In this document: piece by piece, positions 54,184-63,090 of the stretch | Layout of the letters: every line of letters begins with the position of its first letter | Position numbering within the stretch: position 1 is the first letter of the stretch | From: Comamonas sp. SCN 67-35 | GTDB taxonomy: Bacteria > Pseudomonadota > Gammaproteobacteria > Burkholderiales > Burkholderiaceae_C | DNA: 64,000 nucleotides | Reading direction: 5' to 3' | NCBI GenBank assembly: GCA_001725255.1 | Contig: MEFV01000008.1 | Coordinates: forward strand, 248,001-312,000 | The notes under the pieces: generated by a model | Database searches by the model: none | The model's input: only the letters and a program-made list of their open reading frames with translations | Told to the model about the DNA's origin: nothing | Made by a program: the position numbers and the translations under genes

Positions 54184-55080
54184 GTGAACCTGCCCATGGA
54201 CTTCCTCTTTTCCCTCCTTATCGCCGGCGCCTGCGTCGGTTCGGTCTACGCCCTTGTGGCGGTGGGTCTGAATTTCACTTTCTGGACCACGCGAACGCTC
54301 AATTTCGGCCAGGGCGCGGTCATGATGATCTGTGCCATCACGACGGCGATCCTCGCGTCCAGGGGCTGGAATCTGTGGGCTTCGCTTCTCGTGGGGATCG
54401 GGATCGTGGCCGCGATCGGCGTCATGGTGGAGCGATTGGCGGTGCGCCCTGCCCTGAAGGCAGCGGGAAGTCTGGGTTGGGTGATCTCCACGCTGGGTTT
54501 CGGCATTCTGCTGCAGGGCATAGCGGCCCGGCTTTTCGGCTCGCAGGCGCTCGCTTTTCCCGAGATGCTGTTTCGCGCGTCGGACGTGATGAGTGTCGCG
54601 GGTCAACCGCTTTCACTGCAGTACGCGGCCGTCTTCGCGGTGTCCGTGATGACCATTGGCCTCCTGGAGCTGTTGATGCGCCGTACCGTGTTCGGCTCCG
54701 CGGTGCGCGCGGTGGCGCAGGACGCGGAGCTGGGCGAGGTGCAAGGGTTGCCCGTGAAGTGGATCGTGACCGGCTCTTTCATCGCATCGAGCGTACTTGC
54801 CGGAATTGCCGGGGTTCTCGTGGCGCAGATCGGTGGCACCATCGATCCCGCGTTCGGCTTCGAACTGGTTCTTCTCGGCTTCGTTGCCGCCGTCGTCGGA
54901 GGGATGGGCAGTTCGGTCGGCGCGCTCGTGGGGGGGATCGCCGTTGGCATTCTGAGCAAACTGGTCGGGGGATACATCTCTACGGCCGCCGAACACGGTA
55001 TCGCTTTCGCCGTGCTGGTCCTGGTGCTGGCGCTGCGTCCGCAGGGGCTCTTCGGCCGTCCCGAGGTGACGAAGGCATGA
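54184..55080 (+). CDS. LivH-type ABC transporter permease
   Basis: This 298-residue permease of the branched-chain amino acid family has about eight membrane helices. Typical motifs are LIAGACVGSVYALVAVGLNFTF, LNFGQGAVMMICA, and the cytoplasmic coupling region VFGSAVRAVAQDAELGEVQGLPVKWI. It pairs with the LivM half of the next protein. The GTG at 54184 gives MNLPMDF; an in-frame ATG lies four codons later. The stop overlaps the next start (ATGATGG). Confidence 0.92.
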   Translation: MNLPMDFLFSLLIAGACVGSVYALVAVGLNFTFWTTRTLNFGQGAVMMICAITTAILASRGWNLWASLLVGIGIVAAIGVMVERLAVRPALKAAGSLGWVISTLGFGILLQGIAARLFGSQALAFPEMLFRASDVMSVAGQPLSLQYAAVFAVSVMTIGLLELLMRRTVFGSAVRAVAQDAELGEVQGLPVKWIVTGSFIASSVLAGIAGVLVAQIGGTIDPAFGFELVLLGFVAAVVGGMGSSVGALVGGIAVGILSKLVGGYISTAAEHGIAFAVLVLVLALRPQGLFGRPEVTKA

Positions 55081-56933
55081 TGGACACGACGCCCCAAGAC
55101 GGCATGCGGCATTGCGGTGCCGTGTCCCCGCTGCGCGGGCGGTTGACCCGGGCGGTCATGCACCCGGCCACCTTGCTCGTTCTTGTCGCTGTGCTCCTGG
55201 GTGCGCCTGCGGTGTCGAGCACCGCGACCATACAGATCCTTGCGTTCGCGCTGGTATCCACGATCTTCGCGCAGAGCCTGTTGGTCCTCACCGGCCTCGC
55301 GGGACAAATTTCTCTGGGGCATGCAGCCTTTTTCGGCATGGGCGCCTACGGTTCCGCCCTGCTGACCAAGACGCTCGGGTTGAGCCTGCTGCTTTCCATC
55401 CCGGCCGCGACGGTCGCCGGTGCGCTTGCAGCCTACTTGCTGTCCTTTCCGGCCGGCCGGGTACGCGAGGTCTATCTCGCGATGATGACCTTGGGGTTCG
55501 GGCAGATCTTTTTCGAGGTCGCGCGCGAGTGGACGAGCCTGACAGGTGGCGTCAGTGGATTCAGCGGCATCCCTTCCGCGAGCCTGCGCACGCTTTCGGT
55601 GCTGGGGATGAATTTGGATGAGGGCGACTTTTTCCGTGTGCTGGTGGTCGTCGCCGCGGGCGTGCTGATTTTCGTGCGGAATCTGTCGCAGAGCCGGTTT
55701 GGCCGGGCCCTGTGCGCCATTCACCATAGCGAATATGCCGCCGGGAGCGTCGGGATAGCGCGTGGGCGCGCCAGGCAGTTCGCTTATGCCATCAGCGGCG
55801 GGCTTGCCGGGCTTGCCGGCGTTTTTTACGCGCATCTCGTGGGCTACATCGGCCCCGATAGTTTCGGGATATCCCGTTCGGTGGAGGTTCTGGTCATCTC
55901 CATCGTGGGCGGCCTGCTGAGCAGTGCAGGACAAGTGGTCAGCGCTGTGTTCTTTGCGTTCTTGCCGGAGCGCCTGCAGGCGTTCGCCGAATACCAGTAC
56001 ATCGTCTATGGCCTCATCCTGGCGTTCTCCCTGATCGTGCTGCCCAAGGGGTTGGGCGGTCTTCTGTTTTCCCCTCCGCGATTCGTGCGTCCCCGAGCTT
56101 TGCGCGATGCCGGGCGCCGGCATGCCGAGGGGGCTCGACCGCTGCCGGTGGAAGAAGGCGCGGAGTCGTTGTCGGTGCGCGACGTCACCATGCGGTTCGG
56201 TGGGTTGACGGCCCTGGACTCGGTATCGCTGGAGATTCGGGCCGGACATATCACGGGACTCGTTGGGCCCAACGGGTCGGGCAAGAGCACCCTGGTCAAC
56301 GTGATCAGCGGCATCTACAAGCCGACAGGGGGAACGATCGCGCTGGGTTCCCGTGACGTGACGGGTTTGGCGGATTACCAGATGGCCTCGCATGGGGTGG
56401 TCAGGACGTTCCAGGATCCCCGGCTGATTCCGCACTTCACCGTGCGCGAGAACCTCATGCTGGGAGCCCATCGAAGCCTGGGTTACGGCTGGATCGAGGC
56501 CGCATTGGCGCTGCCCGGTGCACGCGCGGCTGAAGTGCGCGAGCTGGAGCGCTGCAACGCGATTCTCGCCTTGCTCGAACTCGAAGGTATCGCAGATGCC
56601 GTGGTCGAGAGCCTGCCCTATGGGCATCGCCGCATGGCCGAGCTGGGCCGCATGCTGCTTGCCGAGCCGCGCATTCTGATGCTCGACGAGCCTGCGGCCG
56701 GTTTGACGGATGTCGAAATGGTACGCTTGGCCACGGTGATAACCCGGCTCAAGGGGATGGGCCTGTCCTTGCTGCTCATCGAACACCACATGGATTTCCT
56801 GGCAAGCCTGGTAGACGATGTGGTCGTCCTCGATAGTGGACGCATCATCTACCGCGGCGATATGAAAGGGATGCGCGAGAACGCTGAAGTCATCGGCGCC
56901 TACCTTGGCGATGAGGCGGCCGGACATGCTTGA
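55077..56933 (+). CDS. LivM-LivG fusion: permease joined to ABC ATPase
   Basis: This 618-residue fusion has residues about 30-335 as a LivM-type permease (LTGLAGQISLGHAAFFGMGAY, AIHHSEYAAGSVGIARGRARQFAYAISGGLAGLAGVFYAH). Residues about 365-618 form a LivG-type ATPase with Walker A GLVGPNGSGKSTLVN (near 397), signature LPYGHRRMAELGRML, Walker B ILMLDEPAAGL and the C-terminal family tail NAEVIGAYLGDEA. The two parts are separate proteins in classical Liv systems. The linker (about 335-365) is Arg/Glu-rich. The last 8 bases overlap the LivF gene. Confidence 0.92.
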   Translation: MMDTTPQDGMRHCGAVSPLRGRLTRAVMHPATLLVLVAVLLGAPAVSSTATIQILAFALVSTIFAQSLLVLTGLAGQISLGHAAFFGMGAYGSALLTKTLGLSLLLSIPAATVAGALAAYLLSFPAGRVREVYLAMMTLGFGQIFFEVAREWTSLTGGVSGFSGIPSASLRTLSVLGMNLDEGDFFRVLVVVAAGVLIFVRNLSQSRFGRALCAIHHSEYAAGSVGIARGRARQFAYAISGGLAGLAGVFYAHLVGYIGPDSFGISRSVEVLVISIVGGLLSSAGQVVSAVFFAFLPERLQAFAEYQYIVYGLILAFSLIVLPKGLGGLLFSPPRFVRPRALRDAGRRHAEGARPLPVEEGAESLSVRDVTMRFGGLTALDSVSLEIRAGHITGLVGPNGSGKSTLVNVISGIYKPTGGTIALGSRDVTGLADYQMASHGVVRTFQDPRLIPHFTVRENLMLGAHRSLGYGWIEAALALPGARAAEVRELERCNAILALLELEGIADAVVESLPYGHRRMAELGRMLLAEPRILMLDEPAAGLTDVEMVRLATVITRLKGMGLSLLLIEHHMDFLASLVDDVVVLDSGRIIYRGDMKGMRENAEVIGAYLGDEAAGHA

Positions 56934-57636
56934 GATCGAGCACCTGACCGTGCGATACGGGGCCATCCAGGCTCTTGCGGATGTGTCACTGAGTGTTCCC
57001 TCGGGAAGCAAGGCTGCGGTCCTGGGGGCGAACGGCGCGGGCAAGTCGTCGCTCCTGCGCGCGATTTCCGGGCTGGCGGGAGACTATGCAGGCCGGATTC
57101 GATTCGACGGGCGGGATCTCGGCCCCATGTCGGCCACCGAGCGGTCACGATTCGGCATTGCCCACGCGATGGAGGGGCGTCGCCTGTTTCGCCAGCTCAC
57201 CGTGCAGGAGAATCTGGAGCTGGCCTGGAATTTCGGCCGCCGAGGGGCGCCTTTGCGCGCCTCGCTGGACGAGGTGTACGCCCGCTTCCCCATTCTTGGG
57301 GATCGCGCAAACCTTGCTTGTGGTCTGCTGAGCGGCGGGCAACAGCAGATGCTGATTCTGTCGTGCGCGACCATACGGTCACCACGTTTGCTGCTGCTCG
57401 ATGAGCCCTCGTTGGGCCTGGCTCCGATCATCGTCACGCAGATCTACGAATTCATCGATGCGTTCGCACGTGCTTCCGGCGTCACTGTGGTCCTGACCGA
57501 GCAGATGGCCATGCTGGCGCTCAAGGCATCGCATCATGCCTTTGTACTACGCCGCGGTACGGTGGCATTGCGCGGCGCCAGTGCGGATTTCCTGGAACGA
57601 GGCGCCTTCGCCGAACTCTCTGCTGCCTACCTATGA
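56926..57636 (+). CDS. LivF-type ABC transporter ATPase
   Basis: This 236-residue ATPase has Walker A LGANGAGKSSLLRAISG (near 36), FGIAHAMEGRRLFRQLTVQENLEL, signature LLSGGQQQMLIL and Walker B LLLLDEPSLGLAP. It forms the second nucleotide-binding subunit of the importer with the ATPase half of the preceding fusion. The ATG at 56926 begins directly with the domain; an upstream in-frame ATG at 56911 is also possible. Its stop overlaps the TetR gene start (ATGA). Confidence 0.92.
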   Translation: MLEIEHLTVRYGAIQALADVSLSVPSGSKAAVLGANGAGKSSLLRAISGLAGDYAGRIRFDGRDLGPMSATERSRFGIAHAMEGRRLFRQLTVQENLELAWNFGRRGAPLRASLDEVYARFPILGDRANLACGLLSGGQQQMLILSCATIRSPRLLLLDEPSLGLAPIIVTQIYEFIDAFARASGVTVVLTEQMAMLALKASHHAFVLRRGTVALRGASADFLERGAFAELSAAYL

Positions 57637-58265
57637 CCTCTGATCTTGCCAAAACGCCAGCCGCGGCCGAGCCAGTGGTGCCGCGGAGGAAGTCGGAACT
57701 GACGCGCGAGCGTCTGATCCTGGCCGCCGCCAAAGTAGTGGGACGCGTCGGATACGACAAGGCCTCGTCTTCGCGCATTGCCGAGGAAGCGGGAATTGCG
57801 GCTGGGGGGCTGTACTACCACTTCGGGACTCGCCAGGCGCTGCTCGATGAACTGCTGCCGTCGCTCGGCGAGCAGATGGTGGCCTATGTGGTTGACCATA
57901 TCAAGCATCTGCCGTGGGGGCTGGAGCGCGAGGTGGCCAGCTTCCGGGCCTATCTGGAGTACCTGGCTGACAACCCGGAGTTCTATCGGGTGTTTTCCGA
58001 GGCGCGGGTGTATGCGCCTGCGGCCTATGCGCGGAACTTCGACAGGACGTTGCGCGATTTTGAAAGCGCGCTCCGGGTGCAGTGTCGCAAGGGGTTCCTG
58101 AAGATCGGCGAAAAGGATTTGCCGCTGGCGGCGCATTTTTTGACCGGTATCCGCAACTACGTGTCGCAGATGTACCTCGACGCCAGTCCTCCGAAATCGG
58201 TGGAGGTCGGCGATGCCGTGCGCCTCTACCGGCAATTGCTTTCGGGGGGCGTCTTCGTCGCCTGA
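57633..58265 (+). CDS. TetR-family regulator of the catabolic island
   Basis: This 210-residue regulator has an N-terminal helix-turn-helix (about 18-65; LTRERLILAAAKVVGRVGYDKASSSRIAEEAGIAAGGLYYHFGTRQALLDELL) and an all-helical effector domain. Encoded inside the operon and coupled to the importer genes, it most likely represses the divergent promoters at 45342-45383 and is released by an acyl-CoA or the acid itself. No matching long palindrome was identified there. Confidence 0.88.
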   Translation: MTSDLAKTPAAAEPVVPRRKSELTRERLILAAAKVVGRVGYDKASSSRIAEEAGIAAGGLYYHFGTRQALLDELLPSLGEQMVAYVVDHIKHLPWGLEREVASFRAYLEYLADNPEFYRVFSEARVYAPAAYARNFDRTLRDFESALRVQCRKGFLKIGEKDLPLAAHFLTGIRNYVSQMYLDASPPKSVEVGDAVRLYRQLLSGGVFVA

Positions 58266-58328
58266 AATTCGTGCCGCGGAGGCGCCGCAGGGTGCGCGCG
58301 GCTTCGCTTCATCCAAGGATGCTTAGCC

Positions 58329-59759
58329 ATGCCGGCTGATCTTGCCGATCGTTCTTTCGACCTCGCCGTCATCGGCGGCGGTCCGGGCGGCTATACCGCC
58401 GCCATCCGGGCCTCGCAGCTCGGCATGAGGACGGTGCTCGTCGAGCGTGAGCATCTGGGCGGAGTCTGCCTGAATTGGGGATGCATCCCGACCAAGGCGT
58501 TGTTGCGCTCGGCGCAGTTGTTCAGGGATATGCAGGATGTGGCCGCGCATGGCTTCGACCTGGCGGGTCCGGTTTCGGTCGATATGGCGCGGCTGGTGGG
58601 GCGCTCCCGTGCCATCGCGGGACAACTGTCGGCGGGTGTCCGGTACCTCATGAAGAAGAACCGTATCACGGTGATCGAGGGCACGGCCCGGCTCGGGGGG
58701 GCCTTGGGGGACGGACGGCACGAGGTCCATGTGCAGCGTGCCGCCGGCCCGATGACGCTGGTGGCCAAGCGCGTGATCCTTGCCACGGGCGCGCGGGCGC
58801 GAACACTCCCCGGGCTGGCCGCCTCCCCCGCTCGGTTGTGGACTTATAAGGAAGCGATTACGCCAGAGGCCCTGCCGCGTTCGTTGCTGGTGATCGGATC
58901 GGGGGCCATCGGGATCGAATTGGGTTGCTTTTACCGTGCTCTCGGAGCGGAGGTCACGGTCGTCGAAATGATGGAACGCATTCTGCCTGCGGAGGACGAC
59001 GAGATTTCCGCTGTGGCGCAAGCGGCCTTCGAGCGCCAGGGGCTTCGTTTTTTCGTGGGCACCAGGGTGGAAGCCGTCGAGGACGCAGGCTCCGGCGTGA
59101 AAGCGACTTTACGGACCGCATCTGGCGAACGGCTGCAGGTCAGCGCCGAACGGGTCATCCAGGCGATCGGTATCCGCGGGAACGTTGAGAATCTCGGGCT
59201 GGAGCGGACGAAGGTGCGCGTCGAGGGAACGCACGTGCTGACGGGGTCCTTCAACGAGACGGACGAGCCCGGTATCCATGCCATCGGGGATCTGGCCGGC
59301 GCCCCGTGGCTGGCACACAAGGCCAGCCATGAAGCGGTGGCTTGCGTGGAGCACATCGCCGGTGTTCCCGGGGTGGCGCCGTTGGAGCCGGGCCGTGTTC
59401 CAGGCTGTACCTACAGCTCGCCCCAGGTGGCCAGCGTCGGTCTCACCGAAGCGCAGGCAAAGGCGCAAGGCCGCGCCGTGAAAGTGGGGCGCCACCGCTT
59501 TGCCGCCAATGGGAAGGCCTTGGCGCTGGGCGAGCCCGAAGGGCTCGTCAAGATGGTGTTCGACGCGCAGAGCGGTGAGCTGCTGGGCGCGCACATGGTC
59601 GGCGCCGAGGTGACGGAGTTGATTCACAGCATTGCGATGGCGCGGACGATGGAAGCGACGGAGGCGGAGTTGATGCATACGGTGTTTCCGCATCCGACAC
59701 TGAGCGAAGCGATCCTCGAATCCACGCTGGACGCGTGGGAGCGCGCCATCCATCATTGA
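58329..59759 (+). CDS. dihydrolipoyl dehydrogenase (E3)
   Basis: This 476-residue flavoprotein disulfide reductase has the FAD motif VIGGGPGGYTAAIRA, redox cysteines in GGVCLNWGCIPTKALL, an NAD motif LLVIGSGAIGIELGCFY, the second FAD contact GIHAIGDLAGAPWLAHKA and the dimer-interface catalytic HTVFPHPTLSEAILE. It reoxidises the lipoyl group of E2 with NAD+. It lies nine genes after E2, separated by the importer genes, which shows that transport and complex genes were assembled into one unit. AAGGA precedes the ATG. Confidence 0.93.
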   Translation: MPADLADRSFDLAVIGGGPGGYTAAIRASQLGMRTVLVEREHLGGVCLNWGCIPTKALLRSAQLFRDMQDVAAHGFDLAGPVSVDMARLVGRSRAIAGQLSAGVRYLMKKNRITVIEGTARLGGALGDGRHEVHVQRAAGPMTLVAKRVILATGARARTLPGLAASPARLWTYKEAITPEALPRSLLVIGSGAIGIELGCFYRALGAEVTVVEMMERILPAEDDEISAVAQAAFERQGLRFFVGTRVEAVEDAGSGVKATLRTASGERLQVSAERVIQAIGIRGNVENLGLERTKVRVEGTHVLTGSFNETDEPGIHAIGDLAGAPWLAHKASHEAVACVEHIAGVPGVAPLEPGRVPGCTYSSPQVASVGLTEAQAKAQGRAVKVGRHRFAANGKALALGEPEGLVKMVFDAQSGELLGAHMVGAEVTELIHSIAMARTMEATEAELMHTVFPHPTLSEAILESTLDAWERAIHH

Positions 59760-59784
59760 GTTTGCGCATTCCGGAGAACTTCCG

Positions 59785-60960
59785 ATGGACTTTGAACTAC
59801 CCCGTGAGTTGCTCGATCTTCGTGATCGCGTCCGCGCTTTCATCGCCCGGGAGGTGATACCGCTCGAGAATGACGAGGGCGCGGGCCCCCATGGCCCGAG
59901 CGAAAGCTTGCGCCGCGAGCTGGTCGGGCGGGCCAGGGCGGCGGGCCTGTTGACGCCGCATGCTTGCGTCGAAATGGGCGGCATGGGTTTGAGCCATGTG
60001 GGCAAAGCCGTGGTTTTCGAGGAGGCGGGCTACTCCTGGCTGGGACCGACGGCCCTGAACATCCACGCGCCTGACGAAGGGAACATCCACCTCATGCAAG
60101 AGGTGGCCACGCCGGCACAGAAGGAGCGCTGGCTGCGCCCCCAGGTGAGCGGGAAGACACGGTCCTGCTTTGCCATGACCGAACCCTCCCCCGGAGCGGG
60201 GGCCGACCCGTCCATGCTGCAGACGGTCGCTCGGCGCGATGGCCAGGACTACGTGATCAGCGGGGCGAAGTGGTTCATTACGGGGGCAGATGGGGCTGAT
60301 TACGCGATTGTCATGGCGCGCATGGAGGACGGTTCCGCGACGATGTTCCTCACCGACATGGATCGCCTGGGGATCACCTTGGAGCGCAACATGGACAGCA
60401 TGGACCGCTGCTTCACGGGAGGGCATGGCGTGCTTCGCTTCGACAGCGTGCGGATTCCTGCGCAAGACGTCCTGGGGGAGGTGGGCAAGGGATTTCGCTA
60501 TGCGCAGATACGGCTTGCACCCGCGCGCCTGACGCATTGCATGCGCTGGCTGGGGCAGGCGCGACGCGCCCACGATGTGGCGCTCGCCTATGCGGCCCGG
60601 CGCCGCGCCTTCGGGAAACCGCTGGCTGAACATGAAGGCGTCGGCTTCATGCTGGCTGACAACGACATGGATCTGCAGACCGCCCGGCTGCACATCTGGC
60701 ATACCGCCTGGCTGCTGGACAAAGGGGAGAAGTGCAACTTCGAGTCCAGTCGCGCCAAGGTGGTGTGCTCGGAAGCCGAGTGGAGAGTGGTGGACCGCTG
60801 CGTGCAGATTCTGGGTGGGCAGGGCGTGACGGGCGAAGCGGCCGTGATGCGCATCTTCATGGACATGCGCGCGTTTCGGATCTACGACGGCCCCAGCGAG
60901 GTGCACCGCTGGAGCATGGCGCGCAAGCTGGTTGCGGGCATCGGCAAGAACGAGCGTTGA
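59785..60960 (+). CDS. acyl-CoA dehydrogenase 2 of the island (ACAD10/11-like)
   Basis: This 391-residue flavoprotein shows FAMTEPSPGAGADPSMLQT, AKWFITGADGADYAIVMAR, RRRAFGKPLAEHEGVGFMLADNDMD and a C-terminal RIYDGPSEVHRWSMARKLV. In medium-chain dehydrogenases the catalytic Glu sits in YEGT; here that position is Asp in YDGPSE, as in ACAD10/11-type enzymes. Those relatives handle unusual acyl-CoAs, including 4-hydroxyacyl derivatives. It differs clearly from dehydrogenase 1, so the pathway probably has two distinct dehydrogenation steps. GGAGAA lies 6 bases before the ATG. Confidence 0.9.
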   Translation: MDFELPRELLDLRDRVRAFIAREVIPLENDEGAGPHGPSESLRRELVGRARAAGLLTPHACVEMGGMGLSHVGKAVVFEEAGYSWLGPTALNIHAPDEGNIHLMQEVATPAQKERWLRPQVSGKTRSCFAMTEPSPGAGADPSMLQTVARRDGQDYVISGAKWFITGADGADYAIVMARMEDGSATMFLTDMDRLGITLERNMDSMDRCFTGGHGVLRFDSVRIPAQDVLGEVGKGFRYAQIRLAPARLTHCMRWLGQARRAHDVALAYAARRRAFGKPLAEHEGVGFMLADNDMDLQTARLHIWHTAWLLDKGEKCNFESSRAKVVCSEAEWRVVDRCVQILGGQGVTGEAAVMRIFMDMRAFRIYDGPSEVHRWSMARKLVAGIGKNER

Positions 60961-60978
60961 ACGGCCCTTGCGTTGCCG

Positions 60979-61467
60979 CTAGGCGCTTGCCGCCACATAG
61001 CTCCCCGACTTGCCCCCGCGCTTTTCCAGCAGGCGCACGTCCTCGATCACCATGGCGCGATCGACCGCCTTGCACATGTCGTAGATGGTCAGCAGCGCCA
61101 CCTGCACGGCGGTGAGCGCTTCCATTTCCACGCCCGTCGGGCCCACGGTCTCGGCGCGGGCGGTGCACTGCACGGCGTGCTGGCCGGCGAGCAGCTCGAA
61201 GTCCACCGCCGCGCGCGTGAGCGCGATCGGGTGGCACAGCGGGATGAGCTCACCCGTCTTCTTGCTCGCCATGAGGCCGGCGATGCGCGCCACGCCCAGC
61301 ACGTCGCCCTTCTTCGCGCCGCCCGAGGCGATCAGCGCGAAGGTGGCGGCCTGCATGCGGATGCGGCCGGTGGCGATGGCGATGCGGTGCGTCGCGGCCT
61401 TGGCGCCGACGTCGACCATGTGGGCCTGGCCCTGGGCGTCGAAGTGGGTGAGCGGGGAATCGGGCAT
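60979..61467 (-). CDS. moaC: cyclic pyranopterin monophosphate synthase (MoaC)
   Basis: This 162-residue molybdenum-cofactor enzyme matches MoaC along its length: [53 protein letters not shown] with the active-site His, and [28 protein letters not shown] with the catalytic Lys. I chose the ATG at 61467; a GTG at 61494 would add nine residues outside the conserved family start. It is convergent with the catabolic island and divergent from the M48 protease gene. It is a normal housekeeping gene and marks the right-hand edge of the island. Confidence 0.94.
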   Translation of the reverse strand: MPDSPLTHFDAQGQAHMVDVGAKAATHRIAIATGRIRMQAATFALIASGGAKKGDVLGVARIAGLMASKKTGELIPLCHPIALTRAAVDFELLAGQHAVQCTARAETVGPTGVEMEALTAVQVALLTIYDMCKAVDRAMVIEDVRLLEKRGGKSGSYVAASA

Positions 61468-61545
61468 GGCGCGCGGCAGTGGGGAAACCTTCACACGGAG
61501 CGGGCATCATACGGCTCTGCGTGGTGGCACGCCCCGAGGCACGGT

Positions 61546-63090
61546 GTGAAAAGTTTCAAGCAAAAATCGGCTCTGGCCCAATATTGGCAAGCGCTGACAG
61601 CTATTGCCCTTGCAGCATGGCTGGCGCTCTCGCCCCTGGCGGCCCGGGCGCAGGGCCTGCCGGCGCTGGGCGATGGGGACGAGATGTCGCTCGCGAGCGA
61701 GCGCCAGCTCGGCGAGCGCATCGTGGCCGAGCTCTACCGCGACCCGAGCTACGTCCAGGATGCGGTGCTGCAGGAATACGCCCAGGGCGTGTTCGACCGG
61801 CTGGTGCGCGCGGCGCTCGCGCGCGGCGAGATGACGCCGGAGATGCACGAGCGCTATGCCTGGAAGATCCTCCTGATCCGCGACCGCACGGTGAACGCCT
61901 TCGCGCTGCCCGGCGGCTTCTTCGGCCTGCACCTGGGGCTGCTGGCGGTGGTCGACACGCCCGACCAGCTCGCCTCGGTGCTCGCGCACGAGCTCTCGCA
62001 CGTCACGCAGCGGCACATCTCGCGCCTGATCGCGCAGGACAAGCGCGCCACGCCCTTGATGATCGGCACGATGATCCTGGGCGCCATCATCGCCGGGCGT
62101 AGCCCCGATGCCGGGCAGGCGCTGATGGTGGGCGGGCAGGCGCTGGCGGTGCAGAACCAGCTCAATTTCTCGCGCGGCATGGAGCAGGAGGCCGACCGCA
62201 TGGGCTTCTCGCTGATGCAGCCCGCGGGCTTCGCGCCCCAGGGCTTCGTGCAGATGTTCGACAAGCTGCAGACAGCCAATCGCCTGAACGACAACGGTAG
62301 CTGGCCCTGGCTGCGCAGCCACCCGCTCACGAGCCAGCGCATCGCCGACATGCACGCCCGCCTGCCCAAGGACCTGCCGCCCGCGCCGCCCGAGCCGCTG
62401 GAGCACGCGATGATGGTGGCGCGCGCCGGCGTGCTGATGCGCCCCGGCGTCGAGCGCTGGCGCCAGTGGATCGCCGAGGCGCAGGAGGCGCGCCTGTCCG
62501 GGCGTTCCCTGATCGAGCGCGTCGGCGCGCGCACGCAGGCGGTGCTGGCCGCCGAGCAACTGAAGGAATACAAGCTCGCGCGCACGATCTTCACGGCGCT
62601 GCAGGCCGATGTGCGCGGCCACGCGGCGGCCGAGCGGCAGGCGCGGCTGATGGAGGCGGAGCTGGCGCTGGCCGGCGGCGACGCGCCTGCGGCGCTCAAG
62701 GCGCTGGGGCCGGCGGCGGACAAGGAGCCGCGGCCCGAGATGCTGCTGCGCGCGCAGGCGCTGCTGGCCACGGGCGATGCCGCCTCCGTCGTGGGCGCGA
62801 TGCAGACCTGGGTGACGCTGCACCCGCACGATGGGGCCGTCTGGCAGGCGCTGGCGCAGGTCTGGCGCGATGAGGGGCAGGTGCTGCGCTCCATCCGCGC
62901 CGAGGCCGAGGCGCAGGTGGCGCACTACGACTACGCGGGGGCCGTGGACCGCTTTCGCGCGGGGCAGGACCTGGCGCGCAAGAGCAGCAGCTCGCAGGAC
63001 TACATCGAGGCCTCGGTCATCGACACGCGCCTGCGCGCCGTGAAATCACTGCTGGACGAACAGACGCGCGAGCGCCGCCTCGATCAGTAG
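61546..63090 (+). CDS. secreted M48 metalloprotease with TPR tail (BepA/YfgC-like)
   Basis: This 514-residue periplasmic zinc protease has the HExxH motif in LAHELSHVTQRHISRL (near 148), the third ligand Glu in EQEADRMGFSLMQ, and a membrane-associated plug helix (TPLMIGTMILGAIIAG). A C-terminal TPR-like helical region (about 300-510) follows. BepA-type enzymes assist or degrade outer-membrane proteins. The GTG at 61546 is the only start that begins with a signal peptide (KSFKQKSALAQYWQALTAIALAAWLALSPLAARA-Q). Residues about 3-20 of that signal are encoded by the dispersed repeat. Its 3' end overlaps the convergent holin-like gene by 45 bases. Confidence 0.9.
   Translation: MKSFKQKSALAQYWQALTAIALAAWLALSPLAARAQGLPALGDGDEMSLASERQLGERIVAELYRDPSYVQDAVLQEYAQGVFDRLVRAALARGEMTPEMHERYAWKILLIRDRTVNAFALPGGFFGLHLGLLAVVDTPDQLASVLAHELSHVTQRHISRLIAQDKRATPLMIGTMILGAIIAGRSPDAGQALMVGGQALAVQNQLNFSRGMEQEADRMGFSLMQPAGFAPQGFVQMFDKLQTANRLNDNGSWPWLRSHPLTSQRIADMHARLPKDLPPAPPEPLEHAMMVARAGVLMRPGVERWRQWIAEAQEARLSGRSLIERVGARTQAVLAAEQLKEYKLARTIFTALQADVRGHAAAERQARLMEAELALAGGDAPAALKALGPAADKEPRPEMLLRAQALLATGDAASVVGAMQTWVTLHPHDGAVWQALAQVWRDEGQVLRSIRAEAEAQVAHYDYAGAVDRFRAGQDLARKSSSSQDYIEASVIDTRLRAVKSLLDEQTRERRLDQ
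61554..61606 (+). repeat. dispersed repeat forming the M48 signal peptide, copy 7
   Basis: TTTCAAGCAAAAATCGGCTC...TTGGCAAGCGCTGACAGCTATT matches the forward consensus over its full length. It begins three codons after the GTG start and supplies the n-region and the start of the hydrophobic core of the signal peptide. Confidence 0.7.

Larger units (their letters stand above)
44511..60960. other. acquired catabolic gene island (carboxylic acid uptake and CoA-dependent degradation)
   Basis: Fourteen genes, one of them a permease-ATPase fusion, are packed with overlapping starts and stops and use visibly fewer G/C-ending codons than the flanks. They encode uptake, activation, oxidation and a 2-oxoacid dehydrogenase-like complex plus a TetR regulator. 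The boundaries are the convergent end of the AidB-like gene and the end of moaC. No integrase, direct repeats or tRNA were seen at the edges. Confidence 0.7.

Noticed and set aside
60973..61545. Longer N-terminus for the M48 protease
   Set aside because: It is antisense to moaC, and the signal peptide begins at the GTG at 61546.
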